Below, one piece after another: positions 46,782 through 55,568 of a stretch of DNA of 64,000 nt. The stretch covers positions 186,001 to 250,000 of the forward strand of contig NZ_JAUFQT010000002.1 in the NCBI RefSeq assembly GCF_030409905.1. The letters run 5' to 3'. The position numbers and the translations under genes are program-made. The notes beneath the pieces were generated by a model. It did no database searches. It had not been told where the DNA came from and saw only the letters and a program-made list of their open reading frames with translations. This DNA is from Echinicola jeungdonensis (GTDB lineage: Bacteria; Bacteroidota; Bacteroidia; Cytophagales; Cyclobacteriaceae). Numbering within the stretch: the stretch's first letter is position 1; the number at the start of each line of letters is the position of its first letter.

Positions 46782-46854
46782 AACGATTAAATTGATAGAA
46801 AAAAGGAACCGTTTGAATATTTTAACTGGTTCCTAAATGAATTGAAAGGAGATT

Positions 46855-48435
46855 ATGGGTAAGTCCAAAAAGAAGGTTTTTGATTTTCATTTACCAGTAT
46901 TTATACCAGCTGCTTTAATTACCCTTTTATTTGTTTCTGTTGCCATTATTTTTGGGGAACCTGTTAAGGAGTATTTCCTTGATTTAAGAAATCAGCTTTA
47001 CGATAGTGTTGGGGGATTTTTTGTGCTTACTATGAACCTCCTATTGGTCGCAGCCATATTTTTCACCTTCAGCAAATTCGGTAAAATCAAATTGGGAGGG
47101 CCCAATGCCCAACCTGATTTTAATAATTTTTCATGGTATTCCATGTTGTTTTCAGCTGGGATGGGAATTGGTTTGATATATTATGGAGTTGCAGAACCCG
47201 TACAGCATTTTGCCATACCTCCCATTCCGGTTGATGGTGAAATAAATGCAACCAAGCAAGCTTTTAAATTTACCTTTTTACACTATGGATTTCATCCCTG
47301 GGCTGTGTATGGAATGATAGCCCTGGCATTTGCATTTTTTACTTTTAACAGAAATCTGCCTTTATCGGTACGGTCTTTATTTTATCCTTTACTTGGTCAA
47401 AAAATCCATGGGTTTATTGGCCATGTTGTGGATGTAATGGCTGTGATTGCCTGTCTTTTTGGGTTGGCAACAACCTTGGGTTTTGGAGCCCAGCAGGTTG
47501 GAGCAGGGCTGTACTTTCTCTTTGGCTGGGAAAATACCTTAACTCTTCAAGTGATTTTTATTGCAATAACTACCTCATTGGCTACTATCTCCATTGTTTC
47601 AGGTTTGGACAAAGGTGTGAAAGTATTGAGTGTACTCAATATCAGGATGGCACTCCTATTTTTACTTTTGATGTTTATATTAGGACCAACCGTATTTTTG
47701 TTTGATTCCATTATTGAAAATATTGGGCTTTATTTCCAGGGTTTTTTAGAATTGGGAACTTATACAGAAGTATATGCTGAAACCAAATGGCAAAACAATT
47801 GGACTGTTTTTTATTGGGCCTGGTGGATTGCCTGGAGTCCCTTTGTGGGGATTTTTATAGCCCGGGTTTCAAGGGGTAGAACGATAAGGGAGTTTCTTAC
47901 TGGGGTTATCATCTTGCCTGTTCTGTTTTCATTTATTTGGTTCACTGTTTTTGGTTCATCCGCCTTGTACCTTGAGCTACATAAACTTGCAGATATTGCA
48001 GGAGCAGTAAAACTTGATAAATCAACGGCCTTGTTTGAGATGTTGAATAATTATCCCTGGAGCATTTTCATGAGTGTCATAGGAATCATTCTTATCATTA
48101 GCTTCTTTGTGACCTCAAGTGATAGTGGTTCTTTGGTTGTGGATTTTATCACCACGGGCGGAAAGTTGGATGCTCCTGTGGGAACAAGGGTTTTTTGGGC
48201 AATGGTCGAAGGAGGATTGGCCATCTCACTACTGGTTGGAGGAGGATTGAGCACCTTACAAACGGCGGTTATGTTAGCTGCGCTTCCTTTTGCTATTATT
48301 TTAATTGTTATGGTTTATTCCCTTTTTAAGGGCCTTAAAAAAGAACGTGTAAAGCAACTAAGAAGCCGTGTGAAGAGAAAAAAACGGATCCATTCTACTA
48401 AAATGGATAAATACCTTGAGGAAGAGGAAGATTGA
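46855..48435 (+). CDS. BCCT family betaine/choline/carnitine transporter
   Basis: This secondary transporter imports quaternary ammonium compounds with Na+ or H+, in the inner membrane. The 526 residues contain about 12 transmembrane helices, starting at LPVFIPAALITLLFVSVAII. The family's aromatic signature is in WWIAWSPFVGIFIARVSRG (about 324-342), and GMGIGLIYYGVAEPVQHF is the substrate-site helix 3. A basic C-terminal tail (VKQLRSRVKRKKR) is present, as in osmosensing members, but sensing is not shown. It is monocistronic between its own promoter and a terminator. Uptake of osmoprotectants, which fits a marine host, is the most likely job. Confidence 0.94.
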   Translation: MGKSKKKVFDFHLPVFIPAALITLLFVSVAIIFGEPVKEYFLDLRNQLYDSVGGFFVLTMNLLLVAAIFFTFSKFGKIKLGGPNAQPDFNNFSWYSMLFSAGMGIGLIYYGVAEPVQHFAIPPIPVDGEINATKQAFKFTFLHYGFHPWAVYGMIALAFAFFTFNRNLPLSVRSLFYPLLGQKIHGFIGHVVDVMAVIACLFGLATTLGFGAQQVGAGLYFLFGWENTLTLQVIFIAITTSLATISIVSGLDKGVKVLSVLNIRMALLFLLLMFILGPTVFLFDSIIENIGLYFQGFLELGTYTEVYAETKWQNNWTVFYWAWWIAWSPFVGIFIARVSRGRTIREFLTGVIILPVLFSFIWFTVFGSSALYLELHKLADIAGAVKLDKSTALFEMLNNYPWSIFMSVIGIILIISFFVTSSDSGSLVVDFITTGGKLDAPVGTRVFWAMVEGGLAISLLVGGGLSTLQTAVMLAALPFAIILIVMVYSLFKGLKKERVKQLRSRVKRKKRIHSTKMDKYLEEEED

Positions 48436-48549
48436 TTCTTGTGGAATTGTAAATCAGTAATTTTCCAGTAATACAAAAAAGAAAAGTGGTCCACGAATTA
48501 CTCTAAATAGGACTAATTTGACCTAAAAATAGTCCCTTTGAAAAAAAAC

Positions 48550-48576
48550 AAAACCCCAGCTTGACCTGGGGTTTTT
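48550..48576. terminator. Bidirectional terminator between BCCT and aldehyde dehydrogenase
   Basis: The perfect 10-bp stem AAAACCCCAG / CTGGGGTTTT (48550-48559 and 48566-48575) has A and T runs on either side. It sits between two converging genes and can stop both. Confidence 0.9.
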
Positions 48577-48584
48577 AATTGGTT

Positions 48585-50087
48585 TTAGAACAATCCTACA
48601 GGAGATTTGTCGTAAGAAATCAACATGTTTTTAACTACCCGGTAGTGATCCAGGGCGATTTTATGATTTTCTCTTCCAAATCCTGATTCTTTAACCCCAC
48701 CAAATGGTGCATGGGCAGGATAGGTATGGTATTGGTTGACCCAAACCCTTCCGGCTTGGATGGCTCGAGGGACTTGATAAAGTTCATGGGCATCTCTACT
48801 CCAAACTCCTGCGCCAAGGCCATAAGAAGTGTCATTGGCTATTTCTATGGCTTCCTCAGTAGAGCTAAAGGTGGTCAATGAAACTACTGGACCGAAAATT
48901 TCTTCCTGGAATACGCGCATCTTATTATCGCCTTTCAATACGGTAGGCTGGATATAATAACCATCAGAAATTTCTCCCTCATAGTTTCCAGCTTCCCCAC
49001 CAGCAAGGACAGTGGCACCTTCTTCTTTGCCTATTTTAATGTAGCTTAGGATTTTTTCGAACTGGGCTTTGGAAACCTGTGAGCCGATCATGGTCTCAGG
49101 GTCCAATGGGTTTCCGGTTTTAACCTCCTTCAACCGTTTTTTCATTTTTTCGACAAAAACATCAGCGATATCCTCATGCACTAAAATCCGGGAAGGGGAG
49201 GTGCAGATTTCTCCTTGGTTTAATGCAAACATCAATGCTCCTTCAATAGCCTTATCAAAAAACTCATCGTCTTTGTCCGCTACAGATGGAAGGAAAATAT
49301 TTGGGGATTTACCTCCCAGCTCCATGGTTACTGGAATTACATTTTCTGCAGCATTATGCAGTACTTTTCGTCCTGTATCTGTGGAACCCGTAAAGGATAG
49401 TTTGGCCACACGATCAGAAGTGGCCAAAGCCTGACCTGTTTCGTTGCCGAAACCTGTAACAATATTCAATACACCTTTTGGCAATACATCAGCAATCAAC
49501 TCCATCAAGCACATAACACTGGTTGGGGTTTGCTCTGCTGGTTTTACTACCGCTGTACAGCCTGCTGCCAGAGCCGGTGCGATTTTCCAGGTCAACATCA
49601 GCAATGGGAAATTCCAAGGTATAATTTCTCCCACAACTCCAACAGGTTCGTGAAGCACCATACTGACCGTATCTTTATCGTGTTCAGAAACGGTTCCTTC
49701 ATCCGCTCTGATGACCCCTGCAAAATACCTGAAATGGTCAATGCAATAAGGAATATCTGCAGCTCTGGATTCACGGATGGGTTTTCCATTGTCAATGGTT
49801 TCCAAAGTGGCCAAATACTCAAAATTGTCCTCCATTATCTGGGCAATTTTCAACAACATATTACTTCGATCGGTTGCTGAAGTTTTGCTCCATCCAGGAA
49901 AAGCCTGGTGTGCTGCATCCAAAGCCAGGTTAACATCCTCTTCAGAGGATCTTGCGGCTTTTGTAAATACTTTCCCGTCAATTGGGGAGACATTGTCAAA
50001 ATACTCGCCTTTTACTGGAGGGATAAATTCACCGTTGATGAAATTCCCATATTGCTCTTTAAAAGTGGGCTTAGTTACATTTGCCAT
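48585..50087 (-). CDS. NAD(P)+-dependent aldehyde dehydrogenase (AldB/ExaC-like)
   Basis: This 500-residue aldehyde dehydrogenase oxidises an aldehyde to its acid. Cofactor motif GFGNETGQALATSD and SFTGSTDTGRKVL precede the general base E256 in TMELGGKSPN and the catalytic Cys295 in NQGEICTSPSR. The ending FGGVKESGFGRENHK and MLISYDKSPVGLF resemble the acetaldehyde-type dehydrogenases AldB/AcoD/ExaC. Betaine aldehyde dehydrogenase is an alternative because BCCT is adjacent, but no choline dehydrogenase is present. It lies downstream of, and in the same direction as, an AraC gene (127-base gap), and a dyad sits upstream of its start. Substrate remains open. Confidence 0.95.
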   Translation of the reverse strand: MANVTKPTFKEQYGNFINGEFIPPVKGEYFDNVSPIDGKVFTKAARSSEEDVNLALDAAHQAFPGWSKTSATDRSNMLLKIAQIMEDNFEYLATLETIDNGKPIRESRAADIPYCIDHFRYFAGVIRADEGTVSEHDKDTVSMVLHEPVGVVGEIIPWNFPLLMLTWKIAPALAAGCTAVVKPAEQTPTSVMCLMELIADVLPKGVLNIVTGFGNETGQALATSDRVAKLSFTGSTDTGRKVLHNAAENVIPVTMELGGKSPNIFLPSVADKDDEFFDKAIEGALMFALNQGEICTSPSRILVHEDIADVFVEKMKKRLKEVKTGNPLDPETMIGSQVSKAQFEKILSYIKIGKEEGATVLAGGEAGNYEGEISDGYYIQPTVLKGDNKMRVFQEEIFGPVVSLTTFSSTEEAIEIANDTSYGLGAGVWSRDAHELYQVPRAIQAGRVWVNQYHTYPAHAPFGGVKESGFGRENHKIALDHYRVVKNMLISYDKSPVGLF

Positions 50088-50116
50088 AATTGCTTTTTTT
50101 TAGTTTGAACTTGATG

Positions 50117-50165
50117 CAAATGTAAAGTGACTGCCGCGATGCGAGTTTATCAAAACAAGTCACTT
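50117..50165 (-). promoter_or_regulatory. Aldehyde dehydrogenase promoter with 8-bp dyad
   Basis: On the minus strand TACATTTG (plus 50117-50124) fits the -7 box TAnnTTTG. Perfect inverted arms AAGTGACT (50125-50132) and AGTCACTT (50158-50165) flank 25 bases just upstream of it. This is a natural place for the adjacent AraC protein to bind. Confidence 0.5.
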
Positions 50166-50214
50166 AGTTATGAAAAAAGGTCAAAGTGTTAAAAAAGCAA
50201 TCGATTTTAATGAA

Positions 50215-51075
50215 TTAAGTGTCTTTTGGGCTAAAACCGAACTTGTTTTTGAAGGCGGAGCTAAAGTTGGACAGGTTGTTATATCCTATCTCCAAATAGA
50301 TGTCAGAGGCTTTGGAATGACCTTGTTCCAATAGGGTTTTGGCTTTTTCCAGTCTTTTTTCCTGCAGCCATTTTCCCGGAGAGGCTTTGTATTCATTGAT
50401 AAAATGACGTTTGAAAGTGGATAAGCTCATATTGCATAGGAAAGCTATTTCTTCCAGCCTCAAATTGGAATAAACATTTCTTTCCACAATTTCTTTAAAA
50501 GGGGAAGTTTCCTCTACCACCAATGATTGTAAATAACTTTTAAAATTACTGCCATATTTACAGCAGAGATAAAGCATGATTTCTTCAAATTTGATGGAAA
50601 GAAAATCATCTGAAAGAAGCGAAGGATGCTCGTTGATGGCGCTAAGGGAATTTAAAAAATTGGTGATATAATGATCATTTTCAATGGTGAAAAAAGGAAT
50701 TTCCTTTTTGTCGTTTTGGGCTTTGGACACATGCTTTTCTAGAAATGTTTTCAATATTTTTTCAGAAAAGAAAAGCAGTTTACAATAATAGATTTTTTCC
50801 GTGTCCAGCAATTCAGTCCAAAGGCAATTCCCCTTTTTTATCAGCAAGGACTGGCTCTTGTCCACCTTAACTGAAGAACCCCCAAAGTGAACATGTTTTT
50901 TCCCAACCTGTAAAAAGCTGAACATATTCATTCTAAGATTGATTTTGCTTTTTACAATATCAGAGGTCATCCTAAAATCATGGATAAATACCTCTGGTAT
51001 TTTCTCTAGGTTGGATAAAAAAAGATCAGGTATATTTTCTATGAGCATTAGGGTATAATTTTGCGAACTTAGCAT
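50215..51075 (-). CDS. AraC family transcriptional regulator
   Basis: This 286-residue regulator has an N-terminal sensor region (about 15-180) without clear family marks and a C-terminal double HTH (about 190-286). The first helix set is LRLEEIAFLCNMSLSTFKRHF and the second is ASDIYLEIGYNNLSNFSSAF, then KNKFGFSPKD. It is cytoplasmic. It is encoded immediately upstream of the aldehyde dehydrogenase in the same direction and likely activates it in response to the aldehyde or its precursor. An in-frame ATG at 51048 is an alternative start. It diverges from the hybrid regulator at 51305. Confidence 0.9.
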   Translation of the reverse strand: MLSSQNYTLMLIENIPDLFLSNLEKIPEVFIHDFRMTSDIVKSKINLRMNMFSFLQVGKKHVHFGGSSVKVDKSQSLLIKKGNCLWTELLDTEKIYYCKLLFFSEKILKTFLEKHVSKAQNDKKEIPFFTIENDHYITNFLNSLSAINEHPSLLSDDFLSIKFEEIMLYLCCKYGSNFKSYLQSLVVEETSPFKEIVERNVYSNLRLEEIAFLCNMSLSTFKRHFINEYKASPGKWLQEKRLEKAKTLLEQGHSKASDIYLEIGYNNLSNFSSAFKNKFGFSPKDT

Positions 51076-51304
51076 ATTTTTACGCCATGCTGTGTGGGAA
51101 AGTTGTGAGAACCCTAGTTAACAGGCAAGAAATCGTATAGTCAGCTTCAAAAATAAATAAAAAATCCTTGTCTCGAAGTCTAAATCGGGGGAAAGCGGAT
51201 CATCGTTTGAACCAATGTTCCAAATTGAATAATCATGGGTACATCTGTAAATCTTCACGGTAAATCTTACCTGAATTACTTTCCGGTTATTAATTTTAGG
51301 AAGA

Positions 51305-54300
51305 ATGAAAAAACTTCAGTTGAATTTTACAGTGCTTAAATATTTTATTGCCTGGGTTTGTATTATGACCACCTTCCTTCCCCAGGTACATCCAAAATCC
51401 AGCACAGCCATCGAACGGCCCGATTCTTTGTCTTCCGGGCATACCCTTCCCAGCACGCTGAGGTTTAAAAATTATAATATGAGTAGTGGTTTGCCTGCCG
51501 GGTTTGTTTTAGCAATTTCCCAGGATCAAAACGGCCTGATGTGGTTCGGTGATGAAGGCGAAGGACTGGTTTCCTTCGACGGCCGGAACTTTGAGGTTTT
51601 CAGCCATGATCCGGAGGATTCAACCTCTCTATCCAGTAATCGTATTTGGTGCATTCAGGCTGATGCTCAAAATAACCTGTGGATAGGGACGGATCATGGT
51701 CTCAACAGGAAAAAAGTTGACCCTGCAAATTATAAGGACAATCGTTTCGAGAAATTTTTTGCATCATCACAAGCCAATGATCTGCCGGATAACAGGATCA
51801 CTGACCTCTTCCTGACCAGTAATTCAGATCTATTGATCGGTACAGCCAAAGGTCTCTGTGTATATCGTGAAAAGCGGATTTTTGAACGGATCAGGCTGGG
51901 AATTTATGATGAGTTGGAGATAGGGGCGATCTGCCAGGCCCGCTCCGGAAACATTTATGTGGGCACCAATCAAGGACTGTTTCTTTTGGACTCAAGTTAT
52001 CATTTGTTGTCGCACTGGAACAGGATATCTTTAGACAAAGCTTTGGATATCTCTGCCATAACAGAGGGCCCAAACGGGCTTATCTGGATAAGTGCAGGAG
52101 AACTCTACCTTTTCGATCCTTCCACTCACACATTCAACTCAATCAATGCCTACCTGAATCCAAAGGAGCCATTTATGGCAAATGATACCTACAGGTTGCT
52201 GACCGACAGGCGGGGAAGGGTTTGGATAGGCACCATATCCTCAGGGGCCTTTGTCTGCTCAGTAAAAGGGGCAGGTTATGAATTGAGGGACTTCCAGGAT
52301 CTTTTAGCAGGAGGGTTTCGGGGAGACCAGATACGTGACATTTACGAAGATCGGATGGGTTTCATTTGGGTTACTGCAAAAAGCAAGGGCCTGAATGTAT
52401 ATGATAGCGAAAATGAGGGAATTGATCTGATTGTACCTTTTGACGCCCCTCCCAGCCAATCCAGCGACAACAGTATTCTGGCCATAGCTGAGGATGAAAA
52501 GGGAAATGTCTATTTCGGTTCCAGGTCCTCCGGATTGGCCAGCTATAATTCGGACAAAAGGCGTTTCAAAACCTTCAGTCATCACCCGCAAGATAAATCT
52601 GCCATCAGCACCAACCGGATCCATACTATCAAAGTAAAATCCGAAGAGGAGATTCTAATAGGTACCATTGAAGGGATTAGTCTGTTTAATCCTGCCAAAG
52701 GCACATTTACAAATCATCATACCTCTGCGGTTTGGTTCCTGGAAGTTGACCAAAAGGGGATCATCTGGGCAGGGACTTCCGATGGAGTGTTTTACCAGGA
52801 AAGCATAAATGACGCACAAAAGCCTTTAATGGCCAAACATCTTGAATACCCGAAAGGTGAATGGGTCACCGTCATTTATTTAGACAGCATGCAACGCTTA
52901 TGGATCGGAACGCGTGACCACGGTCTCTTTAGGCACGATATAAAAAATAACCATACCGAATGGATCAATAATGTGAGTTCCAATGAAGGCATACGCTTTA
53001 CACCGACACAAATAAGATCCATCACCGAAGACGCCAAAGGCAATATTTGGGTCGGTACCAGGGAAAGCGGGTTATATATGTTCAGAAATGGAGAAAATAA
53101 TTTTGAGCCGTATCCATACAAAATGTTTGATGGCAGTATCCGGGGAATGACAGTGGATGATCTGAACAACCTTTGGCTGGTGACACACAGGAATATTTTT
53201 CGGCTTGGTCCAGCTACAGGTGAACTATCGAAATTCGGGAAGGAATACGGTCTTTACGGAATACATACCGCATTAAAAACCAAAGAAGGCACGTTGCTTT
53301 TCGGTGGAGATCATAGGGTCCTATCCTATGGCCCCAACGACCAATTAGGAAAAAGATCTCCATCAAAGGTTAGCGTTAAATCAATCACACGACCCGCAGG
53401 GTCAGGTAAAGAGGGAGAGGAAAACAACTATCAGTTTTCATTCCGCAAACCATTGACTTTCGAATTCTTTATTGATGATTACGCTTCGCCCGAAGAAAAC
53501 ATTTACACCTACCAGTTGACCAATATAGACAAAGATTGGTCACAGCCCGGTCAAAACCAAAGGGTTTCCTACGCTAACCTGAGCCCCGGTCACTACACAT
53601 TCATGGTAAAAGGAGCAGATGCCTCGGGCACCTGGTCAGAAAATGTGGCGACCATTGATTTTACTGTACTGGCCCCCTGGTGGCTCACGGTCTGGGCCAA
53701 GATCGGTTATCTACTTGCAGCCATCGCTCTCGGTTATACCACCTACCAGATCCTGGCCTTCAGGTCAAAGAAAAGAAGGGAACTCAAAAAACTAACCTAT
53801 GAAAAGGAGCAGTCAGAACTTCTCACTCAACACAAACTGAGGTTCTTCACCAATATCTCCCATGAGCTACGGACCCCTCTTACGGTCATGATACCTTCCG
53901 CTGAGAAAATCTCTGGAAGCCAGTCATTGTCTGGAGAAGAGCTGGCCAAGCACGGGAATATAATCAAGCGTTCTGCCAATGCATTGTTTTCGCTGGTAGA
54001 CGAACTGATCCAGTTTAAACGGATAGAAGAAGGTGCTCATAAGTTTGCTCCTGGCAAAACTAATATTGGGAACCTATCTTCCCGGATATTTGATGACCTG
54101 GACCCAGCTGCCGAAGAAAAGAATATTGACTATGACCTCAAAATTGAAGATATAGAAAAAGAGCTCTGGATCGATCAGAAGATCTTCGAAAAAGTGCTGA
54201 AAAACCTGATCTTTAATGCCATCAAATACACCCCAAAGTCAGGTCGTGTCCAGGTTAAGATCAGTATGGAAAAAACTGTTCCCGATTCACTGGCCGATCT

Positions 54301-55378
54301 GAGAATTGATGTTATTGACAATGGTATTGGGATATCAGAAGTCGACAAGGTACATATTTTTGACCGGTTTTACCGGACCGAACAGGGTTCAGGTTTTGCC
54401 AGAGGAACAGGGATAGGGCTCGACCTGGTAAAAAACCTGGTCGCATTGCATCATGGTACCATTGATGTAGAAAGTGATAAAGGCAAAGGAAGCCATTTCA
54501 CTGTGAAACTGCCTGTACAAAAGCCTGTTCACAACCTGATGGATACTGAACCTGATATTGATCCGACCTTTGGGTCCGAAAATGGATTCCAGGATGACTT
54601 CCACGAGCAGACAGAAGACCATATCCTAATCGTAGAAGATGATGCTGAAATACTGTCCATGCTCCAGGAATTGTTTTCCAAAAACCATCGGTTAACCGTT
54701 GCGAAAAATGGTCTGGAAGGAATGGAAAAAGCCTTGGAGTACCCTCAGCCCAACCTGATCATCAGTGATGTGCTTATGCCTGAAATGAACGGATATGAAT
54801 TGTGTACCGTGATCAAGAAAAATTTCAAAACAAGCCATATTCCAGTACTTCTGCTCACGGCCAAAAGCTCCATTTCTGATGAACTGGAGGGTCTTGGATC
54901 CGGAGCAAACGCCTATGTCACAAAGCCCTTTTACCCCAAGGTACTCATAGCCAAAGTGGATAATCTTCTGAAAAACCAAAAACTGCTAAAGAAACGGTTT
55001 GCCAGGGAAGCCCAATTAAATCCGTCTGAAATCGATATTCCCGATCCGGATAAGGAATTGTTGACTCGTTGTGTCAGGATCATTGAGGAAAACATTCAGG
55101 ATCAGGATTTCAGCGTAGAAAATCTGGCGAGGGAAGCCGGTTTGAGCAGGACCCAGTTATTTAGAAAACTGAAATACCTGGTAGGCGTATCTGCTTCCGA
55201 GCTGATTTATTCCATTCGCCTGAAGCGGGCTTCAGAACTGTTGAAATCCGGGAAGTTTACCGTTTCAGAAGTAGCTTATGAGACAGGTTTTTCTACGCCA
55301 AGCTCATTCAGCAATACTTTCAAAAAGCATTTTAAGGTTTCTCCCAGGGAATTTATTGAAAACAAAGGCGAAATCTAG
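51305..55378 (+). CDS. Hybrid two-component system regulator (HTCS, one-protein sensor kinase/AraC)
   Basis: This 1357-residue inner-membrane sensor detects oligosaccharides in the periplasm and activates PUL genes. An N-terminal helix (about 10-30) is followed by two propeller domains of ligand-binding repeats (about 50-740, repeated NGLMWFGDEGEGL-type blades) and a Y_Y_Y domain (about 740-790). One transmembrane helix lies at about 792-818. The histidine kinase has H853 in SHELRTPLTVM, the N-box NLIFNAIKYTP, DNGIGI and GTGIGLDLVK. The receiver has D1155 in LIISDVLMPEMNG and the Lys of AYVTKPF. The AraC output (about 1255-1357) closes the protein. It precedes PL1 and probably controls PL1 and DUF1593. 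Base composition looks richer in GC than the rest of the window. Confidence 0.96.
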   Translation: MKKLQLNFTVLKYFIAWVCIMTTFLPQVHPKSSTAIERPDSLSSGHTLPSTLRFKNYNMSSGLPAGFVLAISQDQNGLMWFGDEGEGLVSFDGRNFEVFSHDPEDSTSLSSNRIWCIQADAQNNLWIGTDHGLNRKKVDPANYKDNRFEKFFASSQANDLPDNRITDLFLTSNSDLLIGTAKGLCVYREKRIFERIRLGIYDELEIGAICQARSGNIYVGTNQGLFLLDSSYHLLSHWNRISLDKALDISAITEGPNGLIWISAGELYLFDPSTHTFNSINAYLNPKEPFMANDTYRLLTDRRGRVWIGTISSGAFVCSVKGAGYELRDFQDLLAGGFRGDQIRDIYEDRMGFIWVTAKSKGLNVYDSENEGIDLIVPFDAPPSQSSDNSILAIAEDEKGNVYFGSRSSGLASYNSDKRRFKTFSHHPQDKSAISTNRIHTIKVKSEEEILIGTIEGISLFNPAKGTFTNHHTSAVWFLEVDQKGIIWAGTSDGVFYQESINDAQKPLMAKHLEYPKGEWVTVIYLDSMQRLWIGTRDHGLFRHDIKNNHTEWINNVSSNEGIRFTPTQIRSITEDAKGNIWVGTRESGLYMFRNGENNFEPYPYKMFDGSIRGMTVDDLNNLWLVTHRNIFRLGPATGELSKFGKEYGLYGIHTALKTKEGTLLFGGDHRVLSYGPNDQLGKRSPSKVSVKSITRPAGSGKEGEENNYQFSFRKPLTFEFFIDDYASPEENIYTYQLTNIDKDWSQPGQNQRVSYANLSPGHYTFMVKGADASGTWSENVATIDFTVLAPWWLTVWAKIGYLLAAIALGYTTYQILAFRSKKRRELKKLTYEKEQSELLTQHKLRFFTNISHELRTPLTVMIPSAEKISGSQSLSGEELAKHGNIIKRSANALFSLVDELIQFKRIEEGAHKFAPGKTNIGNLSSRIFDDLDPAAEEKNIDYDLKIEDIEKELWIDQKIFEKVLKNLIFNAIKYTPKSGRVQVKISMEKTVPDSLADLRIDVIDNGIGISEVDKVHIFDRFYRTEQGSGFARGTGIGLDLVKNLVALHHGTIDVESDKGKGSHFTVKLPVQKPVHNLMDTEPDIDPTFGSENGFQDDFHEQTEDHILIVEDDAEILSMLQELFSKNHRLTVAKNGLEGMEKALEYPQPNLIISDVLMPEMNGYELCTVIKKNFKTSHIPVLLLTAKSSISDELEGLGSGANAYVTKPFYPKVLIAKVDNLLKNQKLLKKRFAREAQLNPSEIDIPDPDKELLTRCVRIIEENIQDQDFSVENLAREAGLSRTQLFRKLKYLVGVSASELIYSIRLKRASELLKSGKFTVSEVAYETGFSTPSSFSNTFKKHFKVSPREFIENKGEI

Positions 55379-55456
55379 TGCCTGAACCCTCCGTTATTGT
55401 TTTTGGAACGCTTGTAAATCACTCTTCAAATACAAAACTCCATATTTGTTTCTACG

Positions 55457-55485
55457 ATCATTTGGGTATGAAAGCCCCAAATGAT
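55457..55485. promoter_or_regulatory. 10-bp perfect dyad upstream of pectate lyase
   Basis: ATCATTTGGG (55457-55466) and CCCAAATGAT (55476-55485) are exact inverted arms with a 9-base loop, 84 bases before the PL1 start. It may be a binding site for the HTCS output domain or a 5' mRNA hairpin. No T-run follows, so a terminator for the HTCS gene is less likely. Confidence 0.6.
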
Positions 55486-55568
55486 TTCCATGTACCGATG
55501 GCACATCATTATGTCCCGTTACATAGCATGTCCTAAACGATGATTTAAATATCAATAGAAACAAAATT

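Larger units (their letters stand above)
46436..46854. other. Gap between GH29 and BCCT with hairpin, gene scrap and promoter
   Basis: This 419-base gap holds a minus-strand open stretch at 46488-46655 (about 55 codons, containing VPFFQFDFNKDVKPDKYDQV, no start codon, no family recognised). It also has an imperfect hairpin at 46626-46683, a short hairpin GGAACC/GGTTCC at 46805-46833 and the BCCT promoter. The open stretch looks like the 3' end of a lost gene. Confidence 0.45.

Noticed and set aside
46805..46833. GGAACC/GGTTCC hairpin as a terminator or riboswitch
   Set aside because: Only 6 bp of stem with a long AT loop and no T-run; the BCCT promoter lies just before it, so a small leader hairpin is all that can be said.
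50215..51075. The second AraC protein as regulator of the main PUL
   Set aside because: Its tight same-strand placement before the aldehyde dehydrogenase, and the dyad there, make local control more likely.
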